A stretch of DNA of 64,000 nucleotides from Bradyrhizobium retamae (GCF_001440415.1 NZ_LLYA01000135.1:56512-120511), one strand, 5' to 3'; positions 17,757 through 26,136 are shown, counted from the first letter of the stretch. Numbers and translations are program-made. The notes: a model not told the origin generated them from the letters alone.

Positions 17757-17785
17757 AAATTAGAAAACGGCCTTCTGGTTTCAAG
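17757..17785 (-). promoter_or_regulatory. RpoH (sigma-32)-like promoter for hsp20
   Basis: Reading on the minus strand, CTTGAA (17780-17785) is followed after 16 bases by CTAATTT (17757-17763). This resembles alphaproteobacterial RpoH promoters (CTTGAx, 16-17 bases, CyTATxT). It would start transcription near 17750, just at the first ROSE stem. Confidence 0.5.
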
Positions 17786-17862
17786 GCCGCCGACAAAAAT
17801 TTTTAGGCGGCCCAGCTGCCGGGCCGTCCCGCCCTCAGCGGCCTTTTGCACCGCGCGACCAA

Positions 17863-17935
17863 TGTGCGATGATGGCTCTGGCAGCGGGGAAAACGCACCT
17901 TGGCACACAGCGAGATCCACGTCCTCCGCCCGGCT
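17863..17935 (+). pseudogene. 5' remnant of an alpha/beta hydrolase gene
   Basis: The bases GTGCGATGATGGC and, after a short variable stretch, the block starting TTGGCACACAGCGAGATC closely match the start region of the intact hydrolase gene at 19959-20025; 28 of 32 bases from the TTG onward agree. Coding similarity (MAHSEI) ends within about ten codons, after which the sequence runs into the end of the phospholipase D-like gene. It is a leftover or partial duplicate of the hydrolase 5' end. Confidence 0.6.
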
Positions 17936-18004
17936 CAAACCGAATTGGCCGGTCGGCGCACAGGAACGACTGACGTCTCACTTGCCCACGCCCGTTGCAC
18001 CGGC

Positions 18005-19708
18005 CTAGCCCTCCGGCATCCAGAACGCGAGCATGCGTTTGGTTTCGCCGGTCTTTCGACGCCGTTGCCAATTTGGGTTGCGTGAGAGAAATTGAAACGG
18101 GTCCCTGTGCTCTCTCGCGGCCTCTTCGAGATAGGCCCGCCAGCGATAGTGACTGTAGGTCTGCATCGCGTTGATCGAATAGTGCATCGCGATCTCGCGA
18201 TGGCCGCGAATGACCAGAAAATTCTCATCGTTCTTGCCGCTCGCAGACTTCGAGAAATTGTGCGAGCCCATGACGGCGATGGGATCGTCGCCGAACGGGT
18301 CGATCACAATCATCTTTGAATGTGTAATGGCGTGGCCGATATTTGCCCGGAACTCTGCCGCCGTGCCCTCCACCGCCCATTCTCCAACCGTGTTTCTGAC
18401 CCCTGTTGCCTGCGCGGAATCGAGAAAGAAATCCTCGGGGTTCTGTTTCAGCAGTTTGAACTCCTCCGCGCCTGTGCTGGTAAATTGCGTCGCCACACCG
18501 CGCACGTACAAGTTCTTTTCCTCCTGCATCCGAAGCAGCGTACGTACGGGCTCGTTGCCCGGCTGGAACATCACGAAGAGCACACCTTGTTTTGCGTTCG
18601 TGACGAGATCGACGAGTTCCTCGATATCGATCTCTCCGCTCAATTTGGTGAACCAGCTATCGACTGTGGCGTCGCCGAGCGGGATTCCTCGTTTCGGCCG
18701 GTTGTTTGAGGCGAGCAGTTCGTCGGACACGACATCACCCGCTTCTGCCAGTAGCTGGAACTGAGCCTCGAATCGCTCCGCCAGTTCTTCGTGAATCAGC
18801 ATGATTCCGTTGTTGAGCTGAGTGCAGAGACCGGTCGGCGTCCAATTGGTGCTGCCGGTCCAGACCTTTTCCGGCTTGAATCCGCCCGCTGCCCGGCGGC
18901 CCAGAACCACGAATTTGTTGTGCGCCAGGGCTCTCGGTGCGAGGAAACGATCGTGAACCACGACGCCAGCGTCCGTCAGCCGGGCTCGGGCCTCTTCATT
19001 CTCGTCCTCTCCCTCCACCTCAACGCTGCCGTTGGCCAGCACGACATGCGCGCGCCCGCCTATCGCGACGAGACCATCCACCAGTTCTTCGTCGCTCAAT
19101 TCGTATAACGCCGCATGGAGTTCAAGTCGGTCGTCATCAGCCACTTCGGCCATCATCTGCAGCATGGTCTCGCGCAGCGTTCCGCCGAGGAAGGCTCGGG
19201 CTTCGCGGTCAACCTCCTGGCTGACAATAACGGCCGTCTCTTTCAGCTCCGCAAGGGTGATGCCCTTGCGCTTCATATAGCGCGCCATGAATTGCGACAG
19301 CACGTAACCACGGTTGAAGTGTACGCTCACGCCGTCGCCGCAATCCGCGCTGAGGGTCAGCGTTCTGGACCATTCACTCGAAGGCCCGTCATGCAGCTTG
19401 CCATCGGCGCCCACCACCCTGGCAACCACGCGATATGCGATCACATCGCCCAGATCGGCCGCGTGATCGGTCCAATCATAGCGCTGAAACGGCCAGATCT
19501 GAGAAGAGCGTGAGGTAAACTGATTGCCGTCGCCGTCGACTTCGACATCGTCTTCGAAGCCGACGCGGTTCGACAGATATTTGGGCTCCGCGTCGCCCCG
19601 CCGGCATTCGATGGCGAACCCCAGGCATCCCGGGATGTCATCTGCGTGCGTCCAGACAAGGTGCACGTCGTCGGCATTCGAAAACACCTTGAGATGGATC
19701 TCCGACAT
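18005..19708 (-). CDS. Phospholipase D-like domain protein
   Basis: A 567-residue protein with two HKD-type active-site halves: HNKFVVLGRRAAGG...WTGSTNW near residue 270 and HSKMIVIDPFGDD...GSHNFS near 480. PLD-family enzymes use the paired HxK motifs to break phosphodiester bonds in lipids or nucleic acids. The first 120 residues (EIHLKVFSNADDVHLVW and following) look like a beta-sandwich N-terminal domain found before PLD domains in proteins sometimes placed in defence or nuclease contexts. No signal peptide. The start at 19708 (after GGGGGTGGG) is tentative; 19720 is possible. Composition appears less GC-rich than neighbours and the gene splits a duplicated hydrolase 5' end, suggesting acquisition. 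Confidence 0.83.
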   Translation of the reverse strand: MSEIHLKVFSNADDVHLVWTHADDIPGCLGFAIECRRGDAEPKYLSNRVGFEDDVEVDGDGNQFTSRSSQIWPFQRYDWTDHAADLGDVIAYRVVARVVGADGKLHDGPSSEWSRTLTLSADCGDGVSVHFNRGYVLSQFMARYMKRKGITLAELKETAVIVSQEVDREARAFLGGTLRETMLQMMAEVADDDRLELHAALYELSDEELVDGLVAIGGRAHVVLANGSVEVEGEDENEEARARLTDAGVVVHDRFLAPRALAHNKFVVLGRRAAGGFKPEKVWTGSTNWTPTGLCTQLNNGIMLIHEELAERFEAQFQLLAEAGDVVSDELLASNNRPKRGIPLGDATVDSWFTKLSGEIDIEELVDLVTNAKQGVLFVMFQPGNEPVRTLLRMQEEKNLYVRGVATQFTSTGAEEFKLLKQNPEDFFLDSAQATGVRNTVGEWAVEGTAAEFRANIGHAITHSKMIVIDPFGDDPIAVMGSHNFSKSASGKNDENFLVIRGHREIAMHYSINAMQTYSHYRWRAYLEEAAREHRDPFQFLSRNPNWQRRRKTGETKRMLAFWMPEG

Positions 19709-19993
19709 TCCCACCCCCATTGAAGCAAATTGGCGCTGAAGGATTTCGCCTGACTTGCGATCCAGCGACATGGATTGGCTACTGTCATTCGCATCCAGTG
19801 CATCCGGTATCGCATACGGATACAACGGCTGGATGAAGGTTGTTTTGGAATGTATCACATCGTTTGCGTGTGTTATGCATGAAATAGTGATGCCGCCGCC
19901 ATTTCGGGGCTGCACGGGCGGCAAGTTCGGCTATCGCTTTTTGCGTCGCTGGGCCGGCGTGCGATGATGGCCGGCGCCCCGGGAGAACGCACT

Positions 19994-20881
19994 TTGGCTC
20001 ACAGCGAGATCGACGCCATCCGCGCATTGCTGGGTTCGAAACCGCGACCAGTCGGATGGACGGAGCGGCGGCAGCGGCTCGACGAAGTTGGATCGACCTG
20101 GCCGGTGGCATCCGACGTGGAATGCGAGGCGGTCGATTGCGACGGCGTTGCCGGCGAGTGGTCGATCGTGCCCGGCAGCGAGAAGTCGCTGGTGCTGCTG
20201 TATTTCCACGGCGGCGGATACTGCTCCGGCTCGATTGTCAGCCACCGCCGCCTGGTGACGGAGGCCGGGCGAGCCGCTGACATGCGGACGCTCGCGATCG
20301 ACTACCGGCTTGCCCCTGAACATCCCTACCCTGCCGCCCATGAAGACGCGCTGACCGCGTGGCGTTTCCTGCGCCGGCAAGGCATTGCGGCGACGAGCAT
20401 CGCGGTCGGCGGCGACAGCGCCGGCGGCAACCTGACGCTCGGGCTAATCAACCGGCTGCGCGCGGCAGGAGAACCGCTGCCCGCCTGTGCGTGGCTGATC
20501 TCGCCTTGGACCGATCTGACCATGTCAGGCAGCACGCTCGCGACGAAGGACACCATCGATCCGCTGATTCACAAGACCTATCTGGCTGAACTTGCGGACG
20601 CCTATGCGCCGCCATCCATCCATCGCCGTGATCCGCTGATCTCGCCGCTATTCGCCGATCTCATGGGCATTCCACCAGTCCTGATTCAGGTCGGATCGGC
20701 CGAGACGTTGCTGGCGGATGCCACGCGGCTTGCCGAGGCCGCGGGGGCGGCCGATGTCGATGTGACGCTGCAGATCTGGCCACACATGATCCACGCTTGG
20801 CCGGTCTGGAACGCCCATCTCGAAGACGGGCGCCGCGCGCTGGTCTGTGCCGGGCAATTCATCCAGTCGCATGTCCGATAG
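19994..20881 (+). CDS. Alpha/beta hydrolase of the HSL/esterase family
   Basis: A 295-residue esterase related to hormone-sensitive lipase. The oxyanion motif FHGGGYCSGS is near residue 63, the nucleophile motif GGDSAGGN near 140, the acid in the VGSAETLLADA region and the catalytic His in HMIHAWPVW near 260. Likely substrate: short acyl esters. I choose TTG at 19994 with GGGAG upstream: in the diverged 5' copy at 17863 similarity starts at this TTG, while the bases between the upstream ATG and the TTG carry a one-base length change, which argues that they are not coding. ATG at 19964 is the alternative. Confidence 0.87.
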   Translation: MAHSEIDAIRALLGSKPRPVGWTERRQRLDEVGSTWPVASDVECEAVDCDGVAGEWSIVPGSEKSLVLLYFHGGGYCSGSIVSHRRLVTEAGRAADMRTLAIDYRLAPEHPYPAAHEDALTAWRFLRRQGIAATSIAVGGDSAGGNLTLGLINRLRAAGEPLPACAWLISPWTDLTMSGSTLATKDTIDPLIHKTYLAELADAYAPPSIHRRDPLISPLFADLMGIPPVLIQVGSAETLLADATRLAEAAGAADVDVTLQIWPHMIHAWPVWNAHLEDGRRALVCAGQFIQSHVR

Positions 20882-21037
20882 CACCTGAACACCCAGCTCT
20901 CGCTGGTCGCGGTAGAAAGGCCTGAGTCCCGAGGGGTTGGCCGGAATTCCTCACCCGCCCGGCAAATCCTGGGTTTTAGCGGCAGCGCGCCTGTGCTATT
21001 TGAGGGGCATTGAAATCACGTCCGGATTTGGAGTCGC

Positions 21038-21544
21038 ATGCTCGAACTCGCCCCCCGGAGTGCCAGCCCCGTCGCGCGTTTCGGCGGTCAGCCGATTGCG
21101 ATCGCCGCTGCGGCTCTCGTCATTGTCGTGCTTGGCGTAAGCTTTATCGCCCTGTGGCGCGCCTATACGGGCAGCGCTCCCGAGACCGATCGCGCGGCCG
21201 CGACCCGCCAATTGCAGGCGCGCGCCGCGCAAGCGTCCGAGCAACTGGTCGAGAAAGCCAAGGGGTTGGAAGCGACCCAGCAGGAATCGATCGACCAGTT
21301 GCAGGTGGTGCAGGATCAACTGCTCACCGTGCGCCGCCTGCTCGCTGCGCAGCAGGCCGACACCAGGAAGCTTTCCGAGCAGGTCGGAACGCTGACGGAA
21401 GCGATCGACGGCTTGCGGCAATCCTTTGCCAGCGCGCAGGCCTCCGAACCCACCGCCGCTCCCGCGCCGCGCAAGCGATCAGCCAAGGCCAGGCCCCGCT
21501 CGAACAGGACGGCGAACCGCAGCCGCGCCAAAGGGCGCGGCTGA
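21038..21544 (+). CDS. Membrane-anchored coiled-coil protein
   Basis: A 168-residue protein with one transmembrane helix near residues 20-42 (IAIAAAALVIVVLGVSFIAL), a long heptad-rich stretch from about 65 to 130 (ASEQLVEKAKGLEATQQES, LQVVQDQLLTVRRLL) and a basic alanine/proline/arginine-rich tail (KRSAKARPRSNRTANRSRAK). It looks like an inner-membrane protein with a periplasmic coiled coil and a positively charged end. Function unknown. ATG at 21038 has no strong ribosome site. It stands alone. Confidence 0.7.
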   Translation: MLELAPRSASPVARFGGQPIAIAAAALVIVVLGVSFIALWRAYTGSAPETDRAAATRQLQARAAQASEQLVEKAKGLEATQQESIDQLQVVQDQLLTVRRLLAAQQADTRKLSEQVGTLTEAIDGLRQSFASAQASEPTAAPAPRKRSAKARPRSNRTANRSRAKGRG

Positions 21545-21915
21545 CAGGACTGGACGACGGCTGGCGATGATGTCCCGCTCAGGGGGCTGATGCCAGCACG
21601 CCCTTGCCGGAACATTTTTCCACTTTGTGAACTGGTTCACATATCCCCGCGAGAATCCCGGGCATCCTGTAATTCACCGGATGGCGTGAGCCGATTTCAA
21701 TATCCGGGGCTGGCAAGGTCGTTGACGGTATACTGCGTCGACGGCCTTGTTCTTTTCGGGGCTTCCGTCAACTACCGCAGCCACATGATCTTCAATAGCT
21801 GACCGACGCCTGCAATGACACGCGCCAGGCCCCGGTACGGCTGTGCAGCCCGTGTGATGGCAGGCCACAGAAATCGCGCGCAGTACGCCACTGCGCGCGA
21901 TGCTGTCGAAATCGG
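21545..21915. other. Gene-free spacer with a short inverted repeat
   Basis: About 370 bases without a supported gene. TGTGAAC-TG-GTTCACA at 21626-21641 is a perfect 7-base inverted repeat, shaped like a dimeric regulator operator. The part 21810-21915 shows nothing. Confidence 0.35.
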
Positions 21916-22068
21916 CTAACCGACCCGACCGCTCTTGCGATACGGCTTGGACATCCGATGCGACTTCGGCATCCTCTGTTCGATCTCCCAGAACAACCAG
22001 ACGAAGGCCGCAGCCAAACCAATCACGATACAAATGAATAACAACGTCAATGTCGGGACTGTGAGCAT
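21916..22068 (-). CDS. 50-residue single-pass membrane protein
   Basis: A complete small gene: ATG at 22068 eight bases after AGGGA, stop TAG at 21916. The product starts MLTVPTLTLLF, has one strong transmembrane helix (LFICIVIGLAAAFVWLFW), and ends in a basic tail (RMPKSHRMSKPYRKSGRVG). Positive residues after the helix favour the C-terminus in the cytoplasm. No family is recognised. Good ribosome site, clean hydrophobic profile and basic tail argue that it is real. Confidence 0.6.
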   Translation of the reverse strand: MLTVPTLTLLFICIVIGLAAAFVWLFWEIEQRMPKSHRMSKPYRKSGRVG

Positions 22069-22298
22069 GTTCAACATCCCTGATACAATGCCAGCGGCAT
22101 ACCAGCGGATGGATCAAAATACGGCTCCGGTTCTGGAAAACGCCCGAGCGTATAGCCCCCGCGATTTGCCCTTCGAAGTGCTCGACGCTTTCGGCGTCGG
22201 ATCCTCGCGGATCCCGGGTCAAATCTAGAACGAGTTCTCGGGGCTGGCTGGTGCTATTTTGCTCGCTGCCTGCGACCGGAGGTCGCTCGGGCATGGAT

Positions 22299-22712
22299 TC
22301 AGCAGCCGCGGCAAATACCCTTCATCTTGCGATCGACCGTCTTGTTTTCTTCGTTGATCACAGCATCATCGGTTGAACTGCCCGGTCTGGCCGAGCCGGT
22401 CGTCACGCCCCGGCCTGACGACTGGGCGGTGCCGGCAGTATTGGTGCCAGGCGGGGGCGGCGGCGCGAGCCTGGATGGATTTGCGGTGCCGCTCGGATCT
22501 TGGCCAGCATTGTTCAACCCACCCGGAGTCGTAGGACTTGGCGACACGCCGGTAACACCTGGCGTACCCACACCGGCCGAGCCTGCGCCCGGTGAGCCTG
22601 TGGTCCCGGGGCTGCCGGCGGATGTCCCGCCGGCGCTCTGTGCAAATGAAGTGACCGGCGATATCAGGATTGTGATCGCCGCGACAGCGGCGGCTGCAGA
22701 CGCCAGCTTCAT
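22299..22712 (-). CDS. Secreted glycine/serine/threonine/proline-rich protein
   Basis: A 137-residue exported protein. Signal peptide MKLASAAAAVAAITILISPV ends near SFA-QS; the mature part is low in complexity (GTSAGSPGTTGSPGAGSAGV, PPPPPGTNTAGTAQSSGRG) and ends in a small conserved segment DDAVINEENKTVDRKMKGIC with two Cys near the end (CRGC). Such short secreted proteins are frequent in Bradyrhizobium; function unknown. The start is certain: AAGGAG lies seven bases upstream. Confidence 0.75.
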   Translation of the reverse strand: MKLASAAAAVAAITILISPVTSFAQSAGGTSAGSPGTTGSPGAGSAGVGTPGVTGVSPSPTTPGGLNNAGQDPSGTANPSRLAPPPPPGTNTAGTAQSSGRGVTTGSARPGSSTDDAVINEENKTVDRKMKGICRGC

Positions 22713-22829
22713 CGGAAATCTCCTTTATCTTTCAGAAGCAACGACAGCGCGCTGGCCTTGTTCCGGCCGGAACGATTCCACTGCCAGATCATTCATTCAC
22801 ATCCGCTCGACGGTCGGAGTGGTGACGCT

Positions 22830-23057
22830 TTGCGCAAATTGATTGCCTTCGACGATGACACGCTCGACAAGCTCAAGCAGCTTGCACGTGACCGGATGGC
22901 GACCTTTCAGGAACTGGCTGACGAAGCCTTTGCGGACCTCTTGAAGAAGCACGGCATCCCCATCGACCTCAAGGACGCGCTGCGGAAAAGCGCAGCCGCT
23001 TCGAACGAAGCGACGCCGAAAAGAACCAGATCGAAAACCCGAAAGGCGGCATCATGA
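22830..23057 (+). CDS. Ribbon-helix-helix-like small protein
   Basis: A 75-residue protein read from TTG at 22830, eight to nine bases after GGAG. Its first half (RKLIAFDDDTLDKLKQLARD, then TFQELADEAFADLLKKHGIP) has the strand-helix-helix pattern of CopG/Arc-type DNA-binding proteins; the rest is basic and lysine-rich (KRTRSKTRKAAS). It may bind DNA or RNA as a dimer. Its stop overlaps the start of the next gene as ATGA, so both are translated as a pair. Annotation as antitoxin would be speculative. Confidence 0.6.
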   Translation: MRKLIAFDDDTLDKLKQLARDRMATFQELADEAFADLLKKHGIPIDLKDALRKSAAASNEATPKRTRSKTRKAAS

Positions 23058-23221
23058 ATTCCGACCCGGACCCTTTCGAGCAAGGCCAGCGCGCCGCGCG
23101 CCAGAACATTCCGGCAGAAGCCAATCCATACCGGGATGGCAGCGAGGAGCATGCGCTCTGGGCCGCCGGCCATGAAAAGGTCGCCGGCCCTCGCGAGGCG
23201 AACGAAAGTGAGGGCGGCTGA
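23054..23221 (+). CDS. Rmf/CrpP-like small protein, 55 residues
   Basis: A complete small gene overlapping the previous stop by ATGA. The product contains FEQGQRAARQNIPAEANPY and RDGSEEHALWAAGHEKV. This matches the ribosome modulation factor-type pattern: GxxAxR, NPYxxG, then WxxG followed by a charged residue. Rmf drives 70S dimer formation in stationary phase; relatives of the CrpP group have other or unknown roles. The final GW of classical members is GH here. The family call is from pattern memory and moderately sure. Confidence 0.6.
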   Translation: MNSDPDPFEQGQRAARQNIPAEANPYRDGSEEHALWAAGHEKVAGPREANESEGG

Positions 23222-23235
23222 GCCGCCAGCGATCG

Positions 23236-24903
23236 TTACGCCGCAGCTTCGGTCCGGACCACAACATCGGTCTGGCCGGTCCGCTCCTCGACCATGCTCA
23301 CGAATAAATGGGACTTGCGTTCGGGCCCGCCGATCTGAAGCCGCCGCACCGCGATGATGCGCCGGCCCTTAACGGGGTTATCGACGGTATCGACGATCGC
23401 TTCGAGCTGCTGCTTGCGCTCCAGCAACTGCCTATCGCGCCGTTCGATCAATTCTGCAGCCGACTCCGGAAACAGCTCGCGGGCTGTTTTCCCCATGATC
23501 TCCGCGCGCGACATGCCGATCATTTCCTCGGCCGCCTTGTTGACGAACAGGTACCGCAGATTGCGCGCGTCCTTGACGAGAATCCCCTCGGGTATGTTTT
23601 CGACGATCGCGGCCAGGAACTCTTCCGTCCGCTCCAGAATGGCTTGACCTTTCCTTTGTGCGGTAACGTCTTCCTGCACCGACACCCAGCCGCCGCCGTC
23701 CATCGGCCGCTCGTGGATCTTGATCACGCGGCCATCGGTGAGGCTGATTTCATAAGAGGTCGGCTGCCGTTTTCCGATGCGATCGATGATCGCGGCGAGA
23801 TATTGCTTTATGTCGCCGTCGAACAGTCCGCTGTCGGCCCGATGCTGCAGTATTTCCTCCAGCGACGATCCCGCTTTGATCTTCACCGGCAGGCTGTAGA
23901 GTTTTCGATATTGGTGGTTCAGCGCCAGGACCTGCGCCTTGCCGTCGAGCATGATCAAGCCTTGCGGCATGCTGTTGATGGCCGCAGTCAATTGCCATTT
24001 GGTCGCTTGGTACTTATCGTTGAACTTGTCGCGCTCATCCATGGCTGCATCGCGCTGTTTCGCGGTACCGATCTTGAGCTCCTCGAGCTCGACGTTGCGG
24101 ATCACGGCGTCACGAAAATTCTGCACGGCATAAGCCAGTCGCCCGATCTCGTCGGCGCGGGCATAATGCGGAATATGGCTATTGACCTTGCCGGCAGCGA
24201 TCCGGTCGGTCGCCTCGGTGATTTCGTGTAGCGGCTCGATGACGGACCGCCGCATCACGAGCACATTGAGCGCGGCAAAGATCAGCGCGCCGAGTCCGAG
24301 CGCGAACAGGTACCAGGCCGCATAGCGGCCCTGGTCGCCGAGATCCGCAGCCTCGACGGTGCGTTCATTGTAGATCCGCGCCAGCGCCTCGAGGTCGTAG
24401 TTGAGCTGGGTCCGCAAGCTGCGGTTGGCGTCGTTGTCGCCCCATTCGCGGCCTGCCGCCGGGCTGATGTCGACCGCACGCCGCACGAGTTCCCTGCGGA
24501 ATTCGATGAACTGGTCGATGCGTCGCTTGAAGGCCGTGAATTGCTCGACGTCGTCGGCGCGGACTGTCTTCTGCCACCGCTCCATCACCCCGGCCAGTTC
24601 GCGGCTACGCTTTAAGAGCTCGTCGGCGTACCCCTTCACCTTCGCCCGTTCCGTGGACATGTAGATTCCACGCGATTCCATGACGATGGCGTAGATCAAG
24701 CCGTTCGCCTGGCTGACATTGGCGGCGGCCTGGGCCGACGACGCCTGCAGGTGCCGATATCCGGTTTGCCGCCGCACCGACTGGATCGACATCACCATCA
24801 GCACGACGGTGACGACCATCAACCCGGCAGCGATGCCGTAGATTTTCTCGGCAACGCTGAGATCGCTCGTCCAACCGACTAGTCCAGCCATCATTCTCTT
24901 CAT
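23236..24903 (-). CDS. HAMP-PAS-PAS membrane sensor lacking an output domain
   Basis: A 555-residue sensor. It has a transmembrane helix near 22-43, a periplasmic helical domain of about 150 residues, a second helix near 195-215, a HAMP segment (RRSVIEPLHEITEATDRIAAG), a coiled coil, a PAS-7-type domain (INSMPQGLIMLDGKAQVLALN) and a second PAS (VENIPEGILVKDARNLRYLFVN, MIGMSRAEIMGKTARELFP). The protein stops after VRRLQIGGPERKSHLFVSMV with no kinase, GGDEF, EAL or MCP region. In relatives such N-termini precede an output domain. The start ATG at 24903 lacks a strong ribosome site. Confidence 0.8.
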   Translation of the reverse strand: MKRMMAGLVGWTSDLSVAEKIYGIAAGLMVVTVVLMVMSIQSVRRQTGYRHLQASSAQAAANVSQANGLIYAIVMESRGIYMSTERAKVKGYADELLKRSRELAGVMERWQKTVRADDVEQFTAFKRRIDQFIEFRRELVRRAVDISPAAGREWGDNDANRSLRTQLNYDLEALARIYNERTVEAADLGDQGRYAAWYLFALGLGALIFAALNVLVMRRSVIEPLHEITEATDRIAAGKVNSHIPHYARADEIGRLAYAVQNFRDAVIRNVELEELKIGTAKQRDAAMDERDKFNDKYQATKWQLTAAINSMPQGLIMLDGKAQVLALNHQYRKLYSLPVKIKAGSSLEEILQHRADSGLFDGDIKQYLAAIIDRIGKRQPTSYEISLTDGRVIKIHERPMDGGGWVSVQEDVTAQRKGQAILERTEEFLAAIVENIPEGILVKDARNLRYLFVNKAAEEMIGMSRAEIMGKTARELFPESAAELIERRDRQLLERKQQLEAIVDTVDNPVKGRRIIAVRRLQIGGPERKSHLFVSMVEERTGQTDVVVRTEAAA

Positions 24904-25025
24904 CGGTCCGAGGTCGGGCCTTCAGGATTGCTGAATCCGTTGGCCATCGCTCCAGAACGATGGAGCCTAAGCCGCCAGCACTATCATAGGCTAAGGTTAC
25001 AACCGGTAGTAATACGGGATGCCGC

Positions 25026-25045
25026 CAGGGAACCACGGTTCCCTG
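25026..25045. repeat. Perfect inverted repeat CAGGGAACC/GGTTCCCTG
   Basis: Nine-base arms with a two-base spacer lie in the 230-base gap between the sensor start and the gamma carbonic anhydrase stop. Both genes face left, so it could end the sensor's upstream neighbour or serve as an operator. A second small stem, GCTCCA/TGGAGC, lies near 24950. Confidence 0.4.
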
Positions 25046-25134
25046 CATGACATTTAGCGACGCGTGAGCGAGATATTGCTCGGAGGCTTGTTCTCGCGAG
25101 AGCGCCCGAGACGGAAAACCAGGGAAGGCCGCCT

Positions 25135-25665
25135 TCAGCCGATCTTCTTCAGTCCGTTTTTGAACCGCGGTCCGTTGAGCGCGTAGAATTTCGCAGCACT
25201 TCCCATCGCCGTTACCTGCTCGGGCGACAAGGTGCGGATCACGCGCGCGGGCGAGCCGATGATCAGGGAATATTCGGGATATTCCTTGCCTTCGGTGATG
25301 ACCGATCCCGCACCGACGATGCTGCCGCGGCGTATCTTCGCGCCGTTCATGACGATCGAGCCCATGCCGACCAGCGCGTCGTCTTCGAGCGTGCAGCCAT
25401 GCAGGATGACATTGTGACCGACGGTGCAGTTCTTGCCGATCGTCAGCGGAAAGCCGCGGTCGGTGTGGCAGGTGGAATTGTCCTGCACGTTGGAGCCCTC
25501 GCCGATCTCGATCCACTCATTGTCGCCGCGCAGCACCGCGCCGAACCACACGCTGGCCGAATCCAGAAGGCGCACCTTTCCGATCACGACGGCGGTGTCT
25601 GCGATGAAATAGTTTCCATTTGCGGGGAGTTCAGGCCCCTGTCCGTCGAGTTCGTAGATCGCCAT
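25135..25665 (-). CDS. Gamma-class carbonic anhydrase-like protein
   Basis: A 176-residue left-handed beta-helix protein with hexapeptide turns ([44 protein letters not shown]). Metal-ligand histidines appear in CHTDRGF and [10 protein letters not shown], the three-His arrangement of the Cam/CaiE/PaaY group. It may hydrate CO2 or act as a thioesterase-like relative (PaaY). Cytoplasmic, trimeric by family. ATG at 25665 follows GGAG ten bases upstream; an upstream in-frame start at 25734 has no support. Confidence 0.9.
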   Translation of the reverse strand: MAIYELDGQGPELPANGNYFIADTAVVIGKVRLLDSASVWFGAVLRGDNEWIEIGEGSNVQDNSTCHTDRGFPLTIGKNCTVGHNVILHGCTLEDDALVGMGSIVMNGAKIRRGSIVGAGSVITEGKEYPEYSLIIGSPARVIRTLSPEQVTAMGSAAKFYALNGPRFKNGLKKIG

Positions 25666-25737
25666 AACAAAAGATCTCCGTTGGCGGAGACCTTGGCACA
25701 GCCCCAGGCAGCGGATCAAGCGAACAGCTCGCAAGCC

Positions 25738-26067
25738 TCAGGCCAACACGCCCGCGGCTCGCAGCGTCATCAGGAAGAACGTGCCGGACATCATGCTCCA
25801 GAAGCCTGAAAGCACGGTCGCCATCATCACGAATTCGAAGCGACGGCGCTCGATCTTCGCGCCGCGTAGCGTATTGCGCATGATGATGAAGGGTGCGGCA
25901 AAAACCAGAAACGGCACGGCCGCAAATGTCTTCGGTGCCACGCCTTCCCCAAGCAGCCCGAATCCCGCCGGCCGCGCTGCCATCGCCTGATAGCCGCTGG
26001 CGAGCGCGCCTGCGAGCGCAAAGCCGATGCACAGGGAGAACAGGGAATTCAACGCATCGGGCGACAT
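25738..26067 (-). CDS. Conserved small membrane protein
   Basis: A 109-residue protein with three to four hydrophobic helices (LFSLCIGFALAGALASGY, FAAVPFLVFAAPFIIMRN, FVMMATVLSGFWSMMSGTF). It resembles a family found throughout Bradyrhizobium that I cannot name with certainty. Function unknown. ATG at 26067 follows GGGAAG. It is 72 bases upstream of the carbonic anhydrase gene on the same strand, so the two may be co-transcribed. A CtrA-type site lies 70 bases upstream. Confidence 0.7.
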   Translation of the reverse strand: MSPDALNSLFSLCIGFALAGALASGYQAMAARPAGFGLLGEGVAPKTFAAVPFLVFAAPFIIMRNTLRGAKIERRRFEFVMMATVLSGFWSMMSGTFFLMTLRAAGVLA

Positions 26068-26136
26068 GACAACTTCCCGTACTCGACGAACCGCTCCCTG
26101 CTTTCGCAAAATTGGCCGGCCGCCGCCACAGTATCC

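Noticed and set aside
22830..23221. Calling the RHH/Rmf-like pair a toxin-antitoxin system
   Set aside because: Gene order and overlap fit, but no toxin domain is recognised; kept as a finding only.
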